Source of the DNA: Dehalococcoidia bacterium
GTDB lineage: Bacteria; Chloroflexota; Dehalococcoidia; GIF9; AB-539-J10
Assembly (NCBI GenBank): GCA_004377135.1
Contig: SOHS01000092.1
Location: forward strand, 1 to 6,280
DNA: 6,280 nt
Reading direction: 5' to 3'
Each line of letters opens with the position of its first letter. The stretch's first letter is position 1. A model generated the notes under the pieces. It had not been told where the DNA came from. It did no database searches and worked only from the letters and a program-made list of their open reading frames with translations. A program made the position numbers and the translations under genes. This document shows, piece after piece, positions 1 through 6,025 of the stretch.

Positions 1-42
1 ATAATGCGCGCTAACATTTTAGAAAAACTAGACTGTTACTAC

Positions 43-50
43 AAAGGAGG
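43..50 (+). promoter_or_regulatory. Shine-Dalgarno site of the Fe-S protein
   Basis: AAAGGAGG lies six bases before the ATG at 57. It is a near-perfect match to the anti-SD sequence and fixes the start. The 42 bases before it show no clear promoter, so transcription may begin left of the window. Confidence 0.8.
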
Positions 51-56
51 GCAAAA

Positions 57-1088
57 ATGTGGGATGCTTCGAAATGTAACCTGTGCGGCGACTGCCTGGT
101 GAACTGCAGATATACCGGTTATGATAGGGATGGGGCGATTGCTGAGATTACTCTGCTCATGGAGGGCAAAGACGCCGAAATATTGAGCAAGTGCACTACC
201 TGTATGGCCTGTAGTGGTTACTGCCCTACCGGAGCCGACCCTTCTGACCTTATCTTCAAGATGCAGGAAAAAATAGGCACCTGCCCCATAGTAGTGGTCG
301 GCAAACCGGCACGCGAGGCATTAGTCCGGGCATTCGAGGAGGGAGAAGACCCCGAGCAGTTGATACCGGGCGACCCTGATAAGCCTGCCCTGTCACTCGA
401 TGCGTTCCGGTTTGACAACTTCCCCGAGGGCACATTTGACAGCCAGCTATTCAGGGGGATGACCATGGTGAGAGGCGGTGAGTATGCGTCTCTTGCGGGC
501 TACGTGCATATGGGTGGGGCGAGCTTCGTAGAAAAGTATGGTCAACGAGTCCTTGACAACCTGGCAAGGCTGGGCAAAGACATCGTATACATTCACAATG
601 AGGGCTTTGTCCTTGCGCACGTAAAGGCCAATGAGTATGGTTTCAGAGTTCCCTTCAAGTACATGCACCTCTTCGAATATCTGCGCAACTATCTGAGAGA
701 CCATAAAAATAACATCACCAAGCTGGGCAAGAAGGTTGCCTACCAGGCCAACTGCGGTACCAGGTGGATGCCTGAGTATGAAGCCTATCTGGATGAGGTC
801 TTCGAGCTTGTCGGCGTGGAACGGCCCAACAGAAAATACGAGCGAGTGAACGCCGTCTGCTGCACCGCCCCACTTATCTACACTAACCGGGAGCTTGCCG
901 TTGACATCCAGAAGAAAAACTTCGAGGATGCCATTGCCTGCGGCGCCGATGCCATTATAACTTCCTGCCCTATATGTTACGGAGTGTTCAGGCGGCCCAG
1001 CTCGCAGTTCAATCTGCCCAACATATTTATCACTGACCTGTGCCGCATTGCTCTCGGCGAAAAGCCCTGGCCGGAAGGCTCTCGGTAG
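57..1088 (+). CDS. HdrD/CCG-type (Fe-S)-binding protein
   Basis: Probable cytoplasmic electron-transfer protein of the heterodisulfide reductase subunit D/glycolate oxidase iron-sulfur subunit type. Two ferredoxin-like 4Fe-4S motifs are visible near the N-terminus: C7-x2-C10-x2-C13-x3-C17 and C46-x2-C49-x2-C52-x3-C56 followed by Pro. A single cysteine-rich CCG-like domain follows: C233, then C268-C269, then C304-x2-C307, with 34 residues in each gap. The residue after the double cysteine is Thr270, not the usual Gly. HdrD-like proteins normally carry two CCG domains; here the middle part (about 75-225) has no second set. At 343 residues with both ends intact it looks complete rather than truncated. 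The start is supported by AAAGGAGG at 43-50, six bases upstream of ATG. No partner (flavoprotein, HdrA, dehydrogenase) is visible to the right, so one may lie left of the window. The redox partner cannot be named from sequence. Confidence 0.85.
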   Translation: MWDASKCNLCGDCLVNCRYTGYDRDGAIAEITLLMEGKDAEILSKCTTCMACSGYCPTGADPSDLIFKMQEKIGTCPIVVVGKPAREALVRAFEEGEDPEQLIPGDPDKPALSLDAFRFDNFPEGTFDSQLFRGMTMVRGGEYASLAGYVHMGGASFVEKYGQRVLDNLARLGKDIVYIHNEGFVLAHVKANEYGFRVPFKYMHLFEYLRNYLRDHKNNITKLGKKVAYQANCGTRWMPEYEAYLDEVFELVGVERPNRKYERVNAVCCTAPLIYTNRELAVDIQKKNFEDAIACGADAIITSCPICYGVFRRPSSQFNLPNIFITDLCRIALGEKPWPEGSR

Positions 1089-1386
1089 CGAAGCTGCAAT
1101 GGTATTGGTCCATATCTCCCCGCCCCTCGTGTTTATTGGCGATTTAGCTTCGATAGTTTCCCCTCCAGAATGCGGTGGCATTCGAGGGATATTATACCTA
1201 ATTTATAGTAGGCCTAATTTTTGGGCCTGGAGTCCCTGGAATTCCCGTTAGAATGCACGAGAGAGGCCCGAGAAAGGGCATTAAACTCTGTTCACGCCTT
1301 TTTCCTTGTCCAGTGTGGACATGGCTTCTAATCGGAGCTGATAGTGTAATCGCTATGGATTAGCCATTCTCACTCCAGGCTGGTGA
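1089..1386. other. Intergenic region between convergent genes
   Basis: No credible gene is seen in this 298-base gap between the plus-strand Fe-S gene and the minus-strand HTH gene. It contains the hairpin listed at 1161-1188 and several weaker dyads: AGGCC/GGCCT (1210-1214 with 1224-1228), GCCC/GGGC (1266-1269 with 1276-1279), GTCCA/TGGAC (1308-1312 with 1316-1320) and CTAATC/GATTAG (1328-1333 with 1358-1363). The last would lie just past the stop of the HTH gene on the minus strand. None has the T-tract of a classical terminator. A convergent gap rich in dyads is consistent with transcription ending from both sides. Confidence 0.6.
1161..1188 (+). terminator. Bulged hairpin downstream of the Fe-S gene
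   Basis: CCCTC (1161-1165) pairs with GAGGG (1184-1188), and GAATGC (1168-1173) pairs with GCATTC (1178-1183), around a GGTG loop with a two-base CA bulge. This gives 11 base pairs. It begins 73 bases after the stop codon. The sequence after it is AT-rich (ATATTATACC) but has no run of T, so it may be a terminator of non-canonical form or a 3'-end-stabilising structure. Assignment as a terminator is an inference. Confidence 0.4.
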
Positions 1387-1749
1387 TCAGGCCTTGTCTG
1401 TTCGCTGCAAAGGCCTGAATAGCCTTTGCCACCATTTATGCTTAGGGGTCTGCTTAGGTCCTTCCAGAAGCAGTAATCGTTCGTGAAGGAATTCTGCTTT
1501 AGCTTTCCAATAGCCGACTTCCTGGGATAGTTGCTCTATTCTGTTGATAAGAGGTTGGGTTGATATGGTATTGTCTGATAATGGCTTATTGAGCAGGGGT
1601 AAGTCGTCGATAATGTATGACTCCCCGAACTTGGAAGAGACTAGCCTGGCCTTGAGCTTGCCAGACTTGATATACCGGCGGATGGTAACCATTGAGACCC
1701 CCAAAGCCTCGGCAGCCTCTCTCAATGTATAGCCATTCATCAGGAACAT
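1387..1749 (-). CDS. Small HTH (excisionase/MerR-like) protein with coiled coil
   Basis: A 120-residue DNA-binding protein. Residues about 7-50 form a winged-HTH of the excisionase/MerR type (HTH_17-like): YTLREAAEALGVSMVTIRRY, then an SGKLKA turn and a wing ending in YIIDDL. Residues about 66-97 are heptad-like, rich in Leu, Glu and Lys, and probably form a coiled coil for dimerisation. The tail (about 101-120) is basic with a Trp pair (KHKWWQRLFRP). Such proteins act as excisionases, recombination directionality factors or small regulators; the sequence does not decide which. No Shine-Dalgarno is visible before ATG 1749 nor before the second ATG (codon 4, at 1740), so the start is uncertain and the message may be leaderless. 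It lies on the same strand as, and about 90 bases beyond the 3' end of, a tRNA relic, which favours a mobile-element origin. No integrase gene is present. Confidence 0.75.
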   Translation of the reverse strand: MFLMNGYTLREAAEALGVSMVTIRRYIKSGKLKARLVSSKFGESYIIDDLPLLNKPLSDNTISTQPLINRIEQLSQEVGYWKAKAEFLHERLLLLEGPKQTPKHKWWQRLFRPLQRTDKA

Positions 1750-1792
1750 TGTAACATCTTAGTCAATGTCCCTGGAATGGGGCTGATCACTC

Positions 1793-1827
1793 TGACCAGG
1801 GGTGTCGTATAACCATATTGACCAGGG
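1793..1827. repeat. Pair of 9-bp direct repeats TGACCAGGG
   Basis: TGACCAGGG occurs at 1793-1801 and again at 1819-1827, 26 bases apart start to start. A related inverted copy (TCCCTGGAA, 1769-1777) lies just to the left. The copies sit between the HTH gene start and the tRNA relic, where binding sites for the HTH protein or arm-type sites of a recombinase would be expected. The repeats are seen directly; the role is inference. Confidence 0.5.
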
Positions 1828-1837
1828 AAACAGAGAG

Positions 1838-1910
1838 TGAGCCGTACAGGATTCGAACATGCGACACCCTGATTAGAAGTTAGCGGAATGACCACAGAAT
1901 CAGCCTTACT
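1838..1910 (-). pseudogene. Degenerate tRNA-Arg(UCU), 3' part preserved
   Basis: Read on the minus strand, 1884 to 1838 has exact tRNA spacing: 5-base anticodon stem, 7-base loop CTTCTAA with anticodon TCT, 5-base stem, 5-base variable loop GTGTC, 5-base T stem, loop TTCGAAT, 5-base T stem, acceptor strand ACGGCTC and discriminator A. The anticodon stem has two mismatches (A-C and G-G) and the T stem one (T-C). The 5' side is worse: the bases that should form the acceptor strand are AGTAAGG where GAGCCGT is needed, and the D arm (about 1885-1903) is only vaguely tRNA-like. No CCA is encoded. It is most likely a dead tRNA or the 3' fragment left by integration of an element into a tRNA gene. 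Confidence 0.6.
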
Positions 1911-2167
1911 TGATCAGGCACATAATACACCTAAGCTTGAAATTGCACATTAGCCTGAAAAGTTACTTCTGGCATTCTACATTATAATGGGGACGGATGT
2001 CGTCGATGAGAATATTCATAAAATCTGTTATTATTGCTTTAAACTTCTGAAAAAAATGAGTTATTTTTCTATAAAAGATAAGGCATATGAGGGAAACTTA
2101 GAAAATGCTTCATGAAAGGGATCATTAGTACATCAATAGAATTTTACCTATGCCACTGATGGCCGAT

Positions 2168-2184
2168 GGCGGTATATATACGCC
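2168..2184. promoter_or_regulatory. TA-rich palindrome upstream of the hydrolase gene
   Basis: GTATATATAC (2172-2181) is a perfect 10-base palindrome flanked by GGCG on the left and CGCC on the right, about 55 bases before the hydrolase start. The position suits an operator or a -10 region, but no matching -35 is visible. The symmetry is seen; the role is a guess. Confidence 0.3.
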
Positions 2185-2227
2185 AGCTTGAAGTAGATTT
2201 GTAAAAGGCGAGGCGAAGAAAGCCCAA

Positions 2228-2234
2228 AAGGAGG
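2228..2234 (+). promoter_or_regulatory. Shine-Dalgarno site of the CocE/NonD hydrolase
   Basis: AAGGAGG lies four bases before ATG 2239 and fixes the start of the hydrolase gene. Confidence 0.8.
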
Positions 2235-2238
2235 AACA

Positions 2239-3930
2239 ATGGCACGCGGTAAGAAAGAGGTTGAGTTTAAGCCAATGTACGGCGTAAAGGTCGAAAAGAA
2301 TGTATATGTTCCAGCTCGTGATGGAGTGCGGCTGGCGGTTGATATTTACCGTCCGGACGCACCTGGCAAGTTCCCGGCCTTGCTTGCTTTATCTCCTTAC
2401 GGCAAGGAGGTACAAACATTTGACACACCTCCGCAACCGTTCGGAAAATCGGTTTTTGAAGCATCAATAGAAGCTGGCGACCCCGACTTTTACGTGCCCC
2501 GGGGTTACGTTTACGTGATAGGAGACTTGAGAGGCACAGGCTACTCGGAGGGTGAATATGAAGGCCTCTTTTCTAAAAAGGAAGGAGAAGACGGCGCCGA
2601 TATTGTAGAGTGGTTGGCGCAGCAGTCCTGGTGCAATGGCAAAATCGGGATGGCGGGTATCTGCTATTTTGCCACAATCCAGCTTTTTGTAGCCGCGGAA
2701 CAGCCGCCACATCTGAAAGCAATCTGTCCCTGGGAGATATTCGCCGACGACTTATATAACCACGGTTTGTATGAAGGCGGAGTTCTGAATATATTTCTCT
2801 ACGGTCTGTACACCGGTACGTATCCCGCACGGTGTGGTTATGCCCCCAAGAATGTTATATCAGCTATGATAAAGAACACACCTCCAAAAAAGCTGGAACA
2901 GCTTGTAGAGAAGGCCCTGAGTAATCCGGATTTAAGACAATACCCTTACCTCTATCATTTGCTCAAGTATCCGGAGAAAAATCCTGTCCTCTTCGACTTC
3001 ATGCTGAATCCCAATGATGGGCCATATTATTGGGAGAGGTCAGTTTGCAACAGGGTTAACAAGATAAAAGTCCCCACTTATGTGGGAGGGCCTCTATTCA
3101 GCTTCTTCTCCCAACCGCAGATTAATATCTATAACACGCTGAAAGTCCCCAAGAAATTCTTACTGTATTCTAATATGGGGACCCGCCCGTGGAAGACACA
3201 ACACGAAGAGGTCTTGAGATGGTATGATTACTGGCTTAAGGGTATTGATACGGGTATTATGGATGAGCCACCGATAAGATACTATACTGCGGTGGACAAC
3301 AAATGGTCCAAGGCGAATGAGTGGCCGATTGAAAGTACTGCCTGGACGAAATTCTATCTTAACAGCCTGGAGAGTTTGTCGCCGGAACCGGACAATTACA
3401 ACGATGTTCCGGATTGTTTTGTCCAGCAGCCCCTTTATGTATCGGAAAAAAGAGCCCGTGTTCAGTATCTGACTCCGCCCCTAGCCGAAGACCTGCAGGT
3501 AACCGGCCCCCCGAGGATAATCTTTTACGCTGCCATAGATGCAGACGATACAAACTTCAGAATAGACGTAAGAGACGAACCTTCGGATAACAGCGGCATA
3601 CTACCGTTGGCTTCGGGCTGGCTCAAAGCCTCTTTCAGGGCCCTCGATAAGAATAAGACAACGCCCTGGGAAATCGGACGCGACTTCACAAAATCAATTC
3701 CCGTAGAACCGGGGGAGATCAACGAATACGTCGCTCAGCTACGCCCGATTTCTTATACGTTTAAGGCAGGCCATCGAATCAAGCTGGAGATATCAAGCAT
3801 CGATATTCCTACCGACCCCGAAACATATGATGTAATGTGGCACGTCTGCAGCAGCAAACCAACACTCCATAAAATCTACCGCGATGGTAAATACCCCTCC
3901 CACTTGCTCTTACCAGTCATTCTACCTTGA
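2239..3930 (+). CDS. CocE/NonD-family alpha/beta hydrolase with altered catalytic residues
   Basis: A complete 563-residue protein of the X-Pro dipeptidyl-peptidase S15/cocaine esterase superfamily, whose members hydrolyse esters, amides or N-acylated substrates. The N-terminal alpha/beta-hydrolase part shows the family pattern: VYVPARDGVRLAVDIYRP (22-39), a Y-V-x-G-D-x-R-G-T-G-x-S-E-G segment (92-105) and W-C-N-G-K-I-G-M-A-G (131-140). The C-terminal PepX_C jelly-roll domain spans about 345-560 and ends in a typical SHLLLPV. The family nucleophile motif G-x-S-Y-x-G reads G140-I-C142-Y-F-A, so Ser is replaced by Cys. The GGWYD segment with the catalytic Asp reads GGPLFSFF (283-290), with no Asp. 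The GPWxHG segment with the catalytic His reads NMGTRPW (312-318); the only nearby His is H322. No signal peptide is seen, so it is probably cytoplasmic. It appears to be transcribed alone, ending at the terminator at 3932. The family call is firm; substrate and activity are unknown. Confidence 0.9.
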   Translation: MARGKKEVEFKPMYGVKVEKNVYVPARDGVRLAVDIYRPDAPGKFPALLALSPYGKEVQTFDTPPQPFGKSVFEASIEAGDPDFYVPRGYVYVIGDLRGTGYSEGEYEGLFSKKEGEDGADIVEWLAQQSWCNGKIGMAGICYFATIQLFVAAEQPPHLKAICPWEIFADDLYNHGLYEGGVLNIFLYGLYTGTYPARCGYAPKNVISAMIKNTPPKKLEQLVEKALSNPDLRQYPYLYHLLKYPEKNPVLFDFMLNPNDGPYYWERSVCNRVNKIKVPTYVGGPLFSFFSQPQINIYNTLKVPKKFLLYSNMGTRPWKTQHEEVLRWYDYWLKGIDTGIMDEPPIRYYTAVDNKWSKANEWPIESTAWTKFYLNSLESLSPEPDNYNDVPDCFVQQPLYVSEKRARVQYLTPPLAEDLQVTGPPRIIFYAAIDADDTNFRIDVRDEPSDNSGILPLASGWLKASFRALDKNKTTPWEIGRDFTKSIPVEPGEINEYVAQLRPISYTFKAGHRIKLEISSIDIPTDPETYDVMWHVCSSKPTLHKIYRDGKYPSHLLLPVILP

Positions 3931-3931
3931 C

Positions 3932-3980
3932 AAAGGTGCCGGTCCTCAGTTATCCTATGATTGGATTTGGTGCCTTTTTC
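3932..3980 (+). terminator. Probable rho-independent terminator
   Basis: AAAGGTGCC (3932-3940) pairs with GGTGCCTTT (3969-3977) over nine positions, seven Watson-Crick and two G-T, and the 3' arm runs into a T-tract (CCTTTTTCC). It starts one base after the hydrolase stop. The loop is long (28 bases) but can fold further (TCA/TGA). It separates the hydrolase from the downstream operon. Confidence 0.5.
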
Positions 3981-4000
3981 CTTGATTTTTCAACGTATTA

Positions 4001-4004
4001 GAGG
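4001..4004 (+). promoter_or_regulatory. Shine-Dalgarno site selecting a TTG start
   Basis: GAGG is six bases before TTG 4011 and twelve before the alternative GTG at 4017. The spacing favours TTG as the initiation codon of the cytidylyltransferase. Confidence 0.55.
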
Positions 4005-4010
4005 ATTAAT

Positions 4011-4769
4011 TTGGTAGTGATTAACAGAAGAATTAATCGAGCCGTTATCCTAGCTGCTGGTAATGGCAACCGCATGGGTGAACTGACGAGAAATCTACCC
4101 AAGGTGTTATTGCCAATCCGTAAAGAAGAGCCCTTGATACTCTCTCCCATACGGGCATTGGATGCGGTTGGCATAAGGAATATAGCAATCGTGGTGGGAT
4201 ACTTGTCAAACGACATAAGGCGTAACCTGGGAGACGGTAGTCAGTATGGTGTAAATCTACATTACCTGGAGAACCCGCAATATCACGGTGGCAATGCCAT
4301 CTCTGCCTGGAACGCTAAGTCATGGACTGAGGGAGAACCGGTAATCTTATGCATGGGAGACCACATAATTCAAACCGAAATTGTCCGGCGTCTGCTAAGT
4401 ACCAAAATAATAACTGATACTCTTTGTATCGATTACCGGCCAGCATTACGTCACGACATCGAAGAAGCCACCAAGGTGGCCTTATATGAAGACGGCTGCA
4501 TTCGGGATATTGGTAAGAAGCTAAAGAGTTGGGACGCGCTGGATACCGGTATTTTTCTTCTCACGGAAAGATTTTTCAACGCGGTTGAAGAGCTTGCCCG
4601 ATTGCGCGGTAATAGCATCGAGATGTCGGATGTCATCCGCTTTATGGTGGCACGGGGACATCGTTTTAATACCTGCGACGTGAGCAGTTGTTCATGGATG
4701 GATATTGATATCGAAGAAGATCTGAAACTAGCACAATCACAAGGGGCATTAAATGGCCTCCGTCTATGA
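4011..4769 (+). CDS. Sugar-phosphate nucleotidyltransferase, inositol-1-phosphate cytidylyltransferase-like
   Basis: A 252-residue cytoplasmic nucleotidyltransferase of the GT-A-like fold. Predicted reaction: CTP + inositol-1-phosphate to CDP-inositol + PPi. The nucleotide-binding loop LAAGNGNRMGE lies at 14-24, followed by Lys31 in PKVLLPI. GDH (116-118) is the metal-site GD motif, EATKV (152-156) and LDTGIF (177-182) are substrate-side motifs, and W229-MDID has metal-binding Asp231 and Asp233. The WxDIDxxEDL ending is seen in inositol-1-phosphate and phosphocholine cytidylyltransferases. The start is TTG, chosen by the GAGG at 4001-4004. It overlaps the next gene, a CDP-alcohol transferase, by 17 bases, matching the domain order of the fused IPCT-DIPPS enzyme. 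That neighbour makes a CDP-activated alcohol the likely product. Choline or another polyol phosphate remains possible as substrate. Family firm, substrate moderate. Confidence 0.8.
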   Translation: MVVINRRINRAVILAAGNGNRMGELTRNLPKVLLPIRKEEPLILSPIRALDAVGIRNIAIVVGYLSNDIRRNLGDGSQYGVNLHYLENPQYHGGNAISAWNAKSWTEGEPVILCMGDHIIQTEIVRRLLSTKIITDTLCIDYRPALRHDIEEATKVALYEDGCIRDIGKKLKSWDALDTGIFLLTERFFNAVEELARLRGNSIEMSDVIRFMVARGHRFNTCDVSSCSWMDIDIEEDLKLAQSQGALNGLRL

Positions 4770-5358
4770 TGGATATGTCTCTCGATATATAAACCGTAGG
4801 ATATCCGACCCCATAGCCAATCTTCTCACCCGGACCAGAACAACCCCAAATCAGATTAGCTGGGCCGCTTTTGGCCTGGCTGTCCTCTCCTTTCTCAGCT
4901 TCATATACAACTTGAATATCGCTGCCGGTTTACTTGCCCAGCTTTCTTCGATAATTGATGGCGTTGATGGTAGCCTAGCGCGCCTGAAGGGTATGTCATC
5001 TGACTTTGGTGGCTTTCTGGACTCTATTCTTGACCGCTACGCCGATATACTTGTAATGCTGGGGCTAACAATATGGTCAGCTTCTAATGAGGTATACCCA
5101 CATTTCTGGTTGGCTGGCTTTCTTGCTATTACCGGTACCATTGGAGTAAGCTACAGCCGAGCACGTGTTAGTGCAGAGTTACGACACCATTTCGACCGGG
5201 GTTTATTATCCCTGGCCTCACGAGATATCAGGCTACTCATAGTGATGATAGGAGCCATTATTGGTCAAGGCTACTTCTCCCTTATTGTTATCGCTACGCT
5301 GACTCATCTAGTAATAATCTCAAGGCTCATTTTCACTTACCGCCATCACCGGCATTGA
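4753..5358 (+). CDS. CDP-alcohol phosphatidyltransferase, DIPP synthase-like
   Basis: A 201-residue integral membrane enzyme. It transfers a phospho-alcohol from a CDP-alcohol to a second alcohol, releasing CMP. The complete family signature is present: D69-x2-D72-G73-x2-A76-R77-x8-G86-x3-D90-x3-D94, whose Asp residues bind the metal and act in catalysis. Hydrophobic stretches at about 37-66, 98-109, 117-133, 160-172 and 175-194 fit a six-helix bundle. The N-terminal YDGYVSRYINRRIS (5-18) followed by TTPNQIS resembles the DIPP-synthase half of the archaeal bifunctional IPCT-DIPPS protein, which joins CDP-inositol to inositol-1-phosphate. AAGGGG (4741-4746) is six bases before ATG 4753, inside the upstream gene, so the two are translationally coupled. 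The alternative is a phospholipid synthase acting on CDP-diacylglycerol or an archaetidyl-type acceptor. Family very sure, substrate moderate. Confidence 0.85.
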   Translation: MASVYDGYVSRYINRRISDPIANLLTRTRTTPNQISWAAFGLAVLSFLSFIYNLNIAAGLLAQLSSIIDGVDGSLARLKGMSSDFGGFLDSILDRYADILVMLGLTIWSASNEVYPHFWLAGFLAITGTIGVSYSRARVSAELRHHFDRGLLSLASRDIRLLIVMIGAIIGQGYFSLIVIATLTHLVIISRLIFTYRHHRH

Positions 5359-5389
5359 TTTCGTTTATGAAATCCGCGAGTAATAGCTT

Positions 5390-6025
5390 ATGATTATACA
5401 GTGTGATTTTGATGGTACTATTATCAGGAACAACTTGAGTGTCCTTATTCGGGAGCATTTCGCTCCGGATGCATGGCGAGCTATTGAAGCGGATTATCTT
5501 GAGGGACGAATAGCAGTGGAGGAAAGCAATCGAAGGCAGTTTGCCTTAATTAAGGAACCTAAGAAAAAGCTACAGGAATTTGTCCGAGGTCATATCAACG
5601 TAAGGCAAGGTTTTCTTGAGTTAATTGCCGATTGCGAAGCAAAAGGAAACCACTTAGTAATCGTTAGCAGCGGGCTTGATTTCTACATTGATACCGTCCT
5701 GAGTGAACTCGGTATGTTCGGAACTGAGCTATACTGTGGGAAAACCGAATTTAATAAGAAGGGCATCATGGTGAGCTATGCTGACCAAAAAGGAAATACC
5801 ATCAAGCAAGGTTTTAAGATAAGCAACCTAAACTGGTTAAAACAGCGTGATAAAACAATTGTCTATATCGGTGACGGTTTATCCGACCTGGAGGCGGCAT
5901 GTCATGCACATTATGTCTTTGCCACTGGCCACCTAGCTACGTTATTGACAGAAGAACACATATCCTGGAGCTCTTTTGACAACTTCTTCGATATTAGAAG
6001 CAAGTTAACCCTACTCGAATCATAG
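5390..6025 (+). CDS. HAD superfamily (IB/MtnX-like) phosphatase
   Basis: A 211-residue soluble phosphatase of the haloacid dehalogenase superfamily. Motif I is D6-F-D8-G-T (nucleophile Asp6, acid/base Asp8), motif II is VSSG with Ser93/Ser94, motif III Lys is probably K139, and motif IV is GDGLSD with Asp162 and Asp166 for magnesium. A helical C1-type cap lies between motifs I and II (about 15-80). The pattern matches HAD-IB enzymes such as MtnX and phosphoserine phosphatase. It starts 32 bases after the CDP-alcohol transferase and appears to be the last gene of that operon. There it could remove the terminal phosphate from the transferase product, as the DIP pathway requires after DIPP synthesis. 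The start is ATG 5390, since an in-frame TAG at 5384-5386 excludes a longer form; the Shine-Dalgarno is weak (GAG at 5378-5380). The substrate is inferred from context only. Confidence 0.85.
   Translation: MIIQCDFDGTIIRNNLSVLIREHFAPDAWRAIEADYLEGRIAVEESNRRQFALIKEPKKKLQEFVRGHINVRQGFLELIADCEAKGNHLVIVSSGLDFYIDTVLSELGMFGTELYCGKTEFNKKGIMVSYADQKGNTIKQGFKISNLNWLKQRDKTIVYIGDGLSDLEAACHAHYVFATGHLATLLTEEHISWSSFDNFFDIRSKLTLLES

Larger units (their letters stand above)
1750..2238. other. Intergenic region with tRNA relic, repeats and possible promoters
   Basis: This 489-base gap lies between divergent genes. Its left part holds short TGACCAGGG direct repeats and a degenerate tRNA on the minus strand, both listed separately. 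The right part (about 1920-2160) is AT-rich and without a credible reading frame. A TATAAT hexamer at 1983-1988 has no convincing -35 at 16-18 bases. A TA-rich palindrome at 2172-2181 lies close to the hydrolase gene. The hydrolase promoter must be somewhere in this right part but cannot be placed with assurance. Confidence 0.6.

Noticed and set aside
447..1181. Long minus-strand open frame opposite the Fe-S gene (244 codons)
   Set aside because: It lies almost wholly antisense to a well-supported Fe-S protein, shows no recognisable domain and is explained by codon bias of the real gene.
1048..1251. Plus-strand open frame overlapping the end of the Fe-S gene
   Set aside because: No Shine-Dalgarno, no family resemblance, and the sequence after the Fe-S stop contains the hairpin at 1161-1188.
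1308..1320. GTCCA-GTG-TGGAC dyad as an operator
   Set aside because: Short, single, distant from any start codon, and in a gap with several similar small dyads.
1383..1790. GTGATCAG (1383-1390) and CTGATCAC (1783-1790) as terminal inverted repeats around the HTH gene
   Set aside because: The core TGATCA is self-complementary and the match hardly extends beyond it, so chance is likely; no target-site duplication is seen.
1325..1879. CTTCTAATC at 1325-1333 as a second copy of the tRNA anticodon region at 1871-1879
   Set aside because: Only nine bases match, in inverted orientation, and nothing around 1325 has tRNA spacing; a chance match is plausible in this length.
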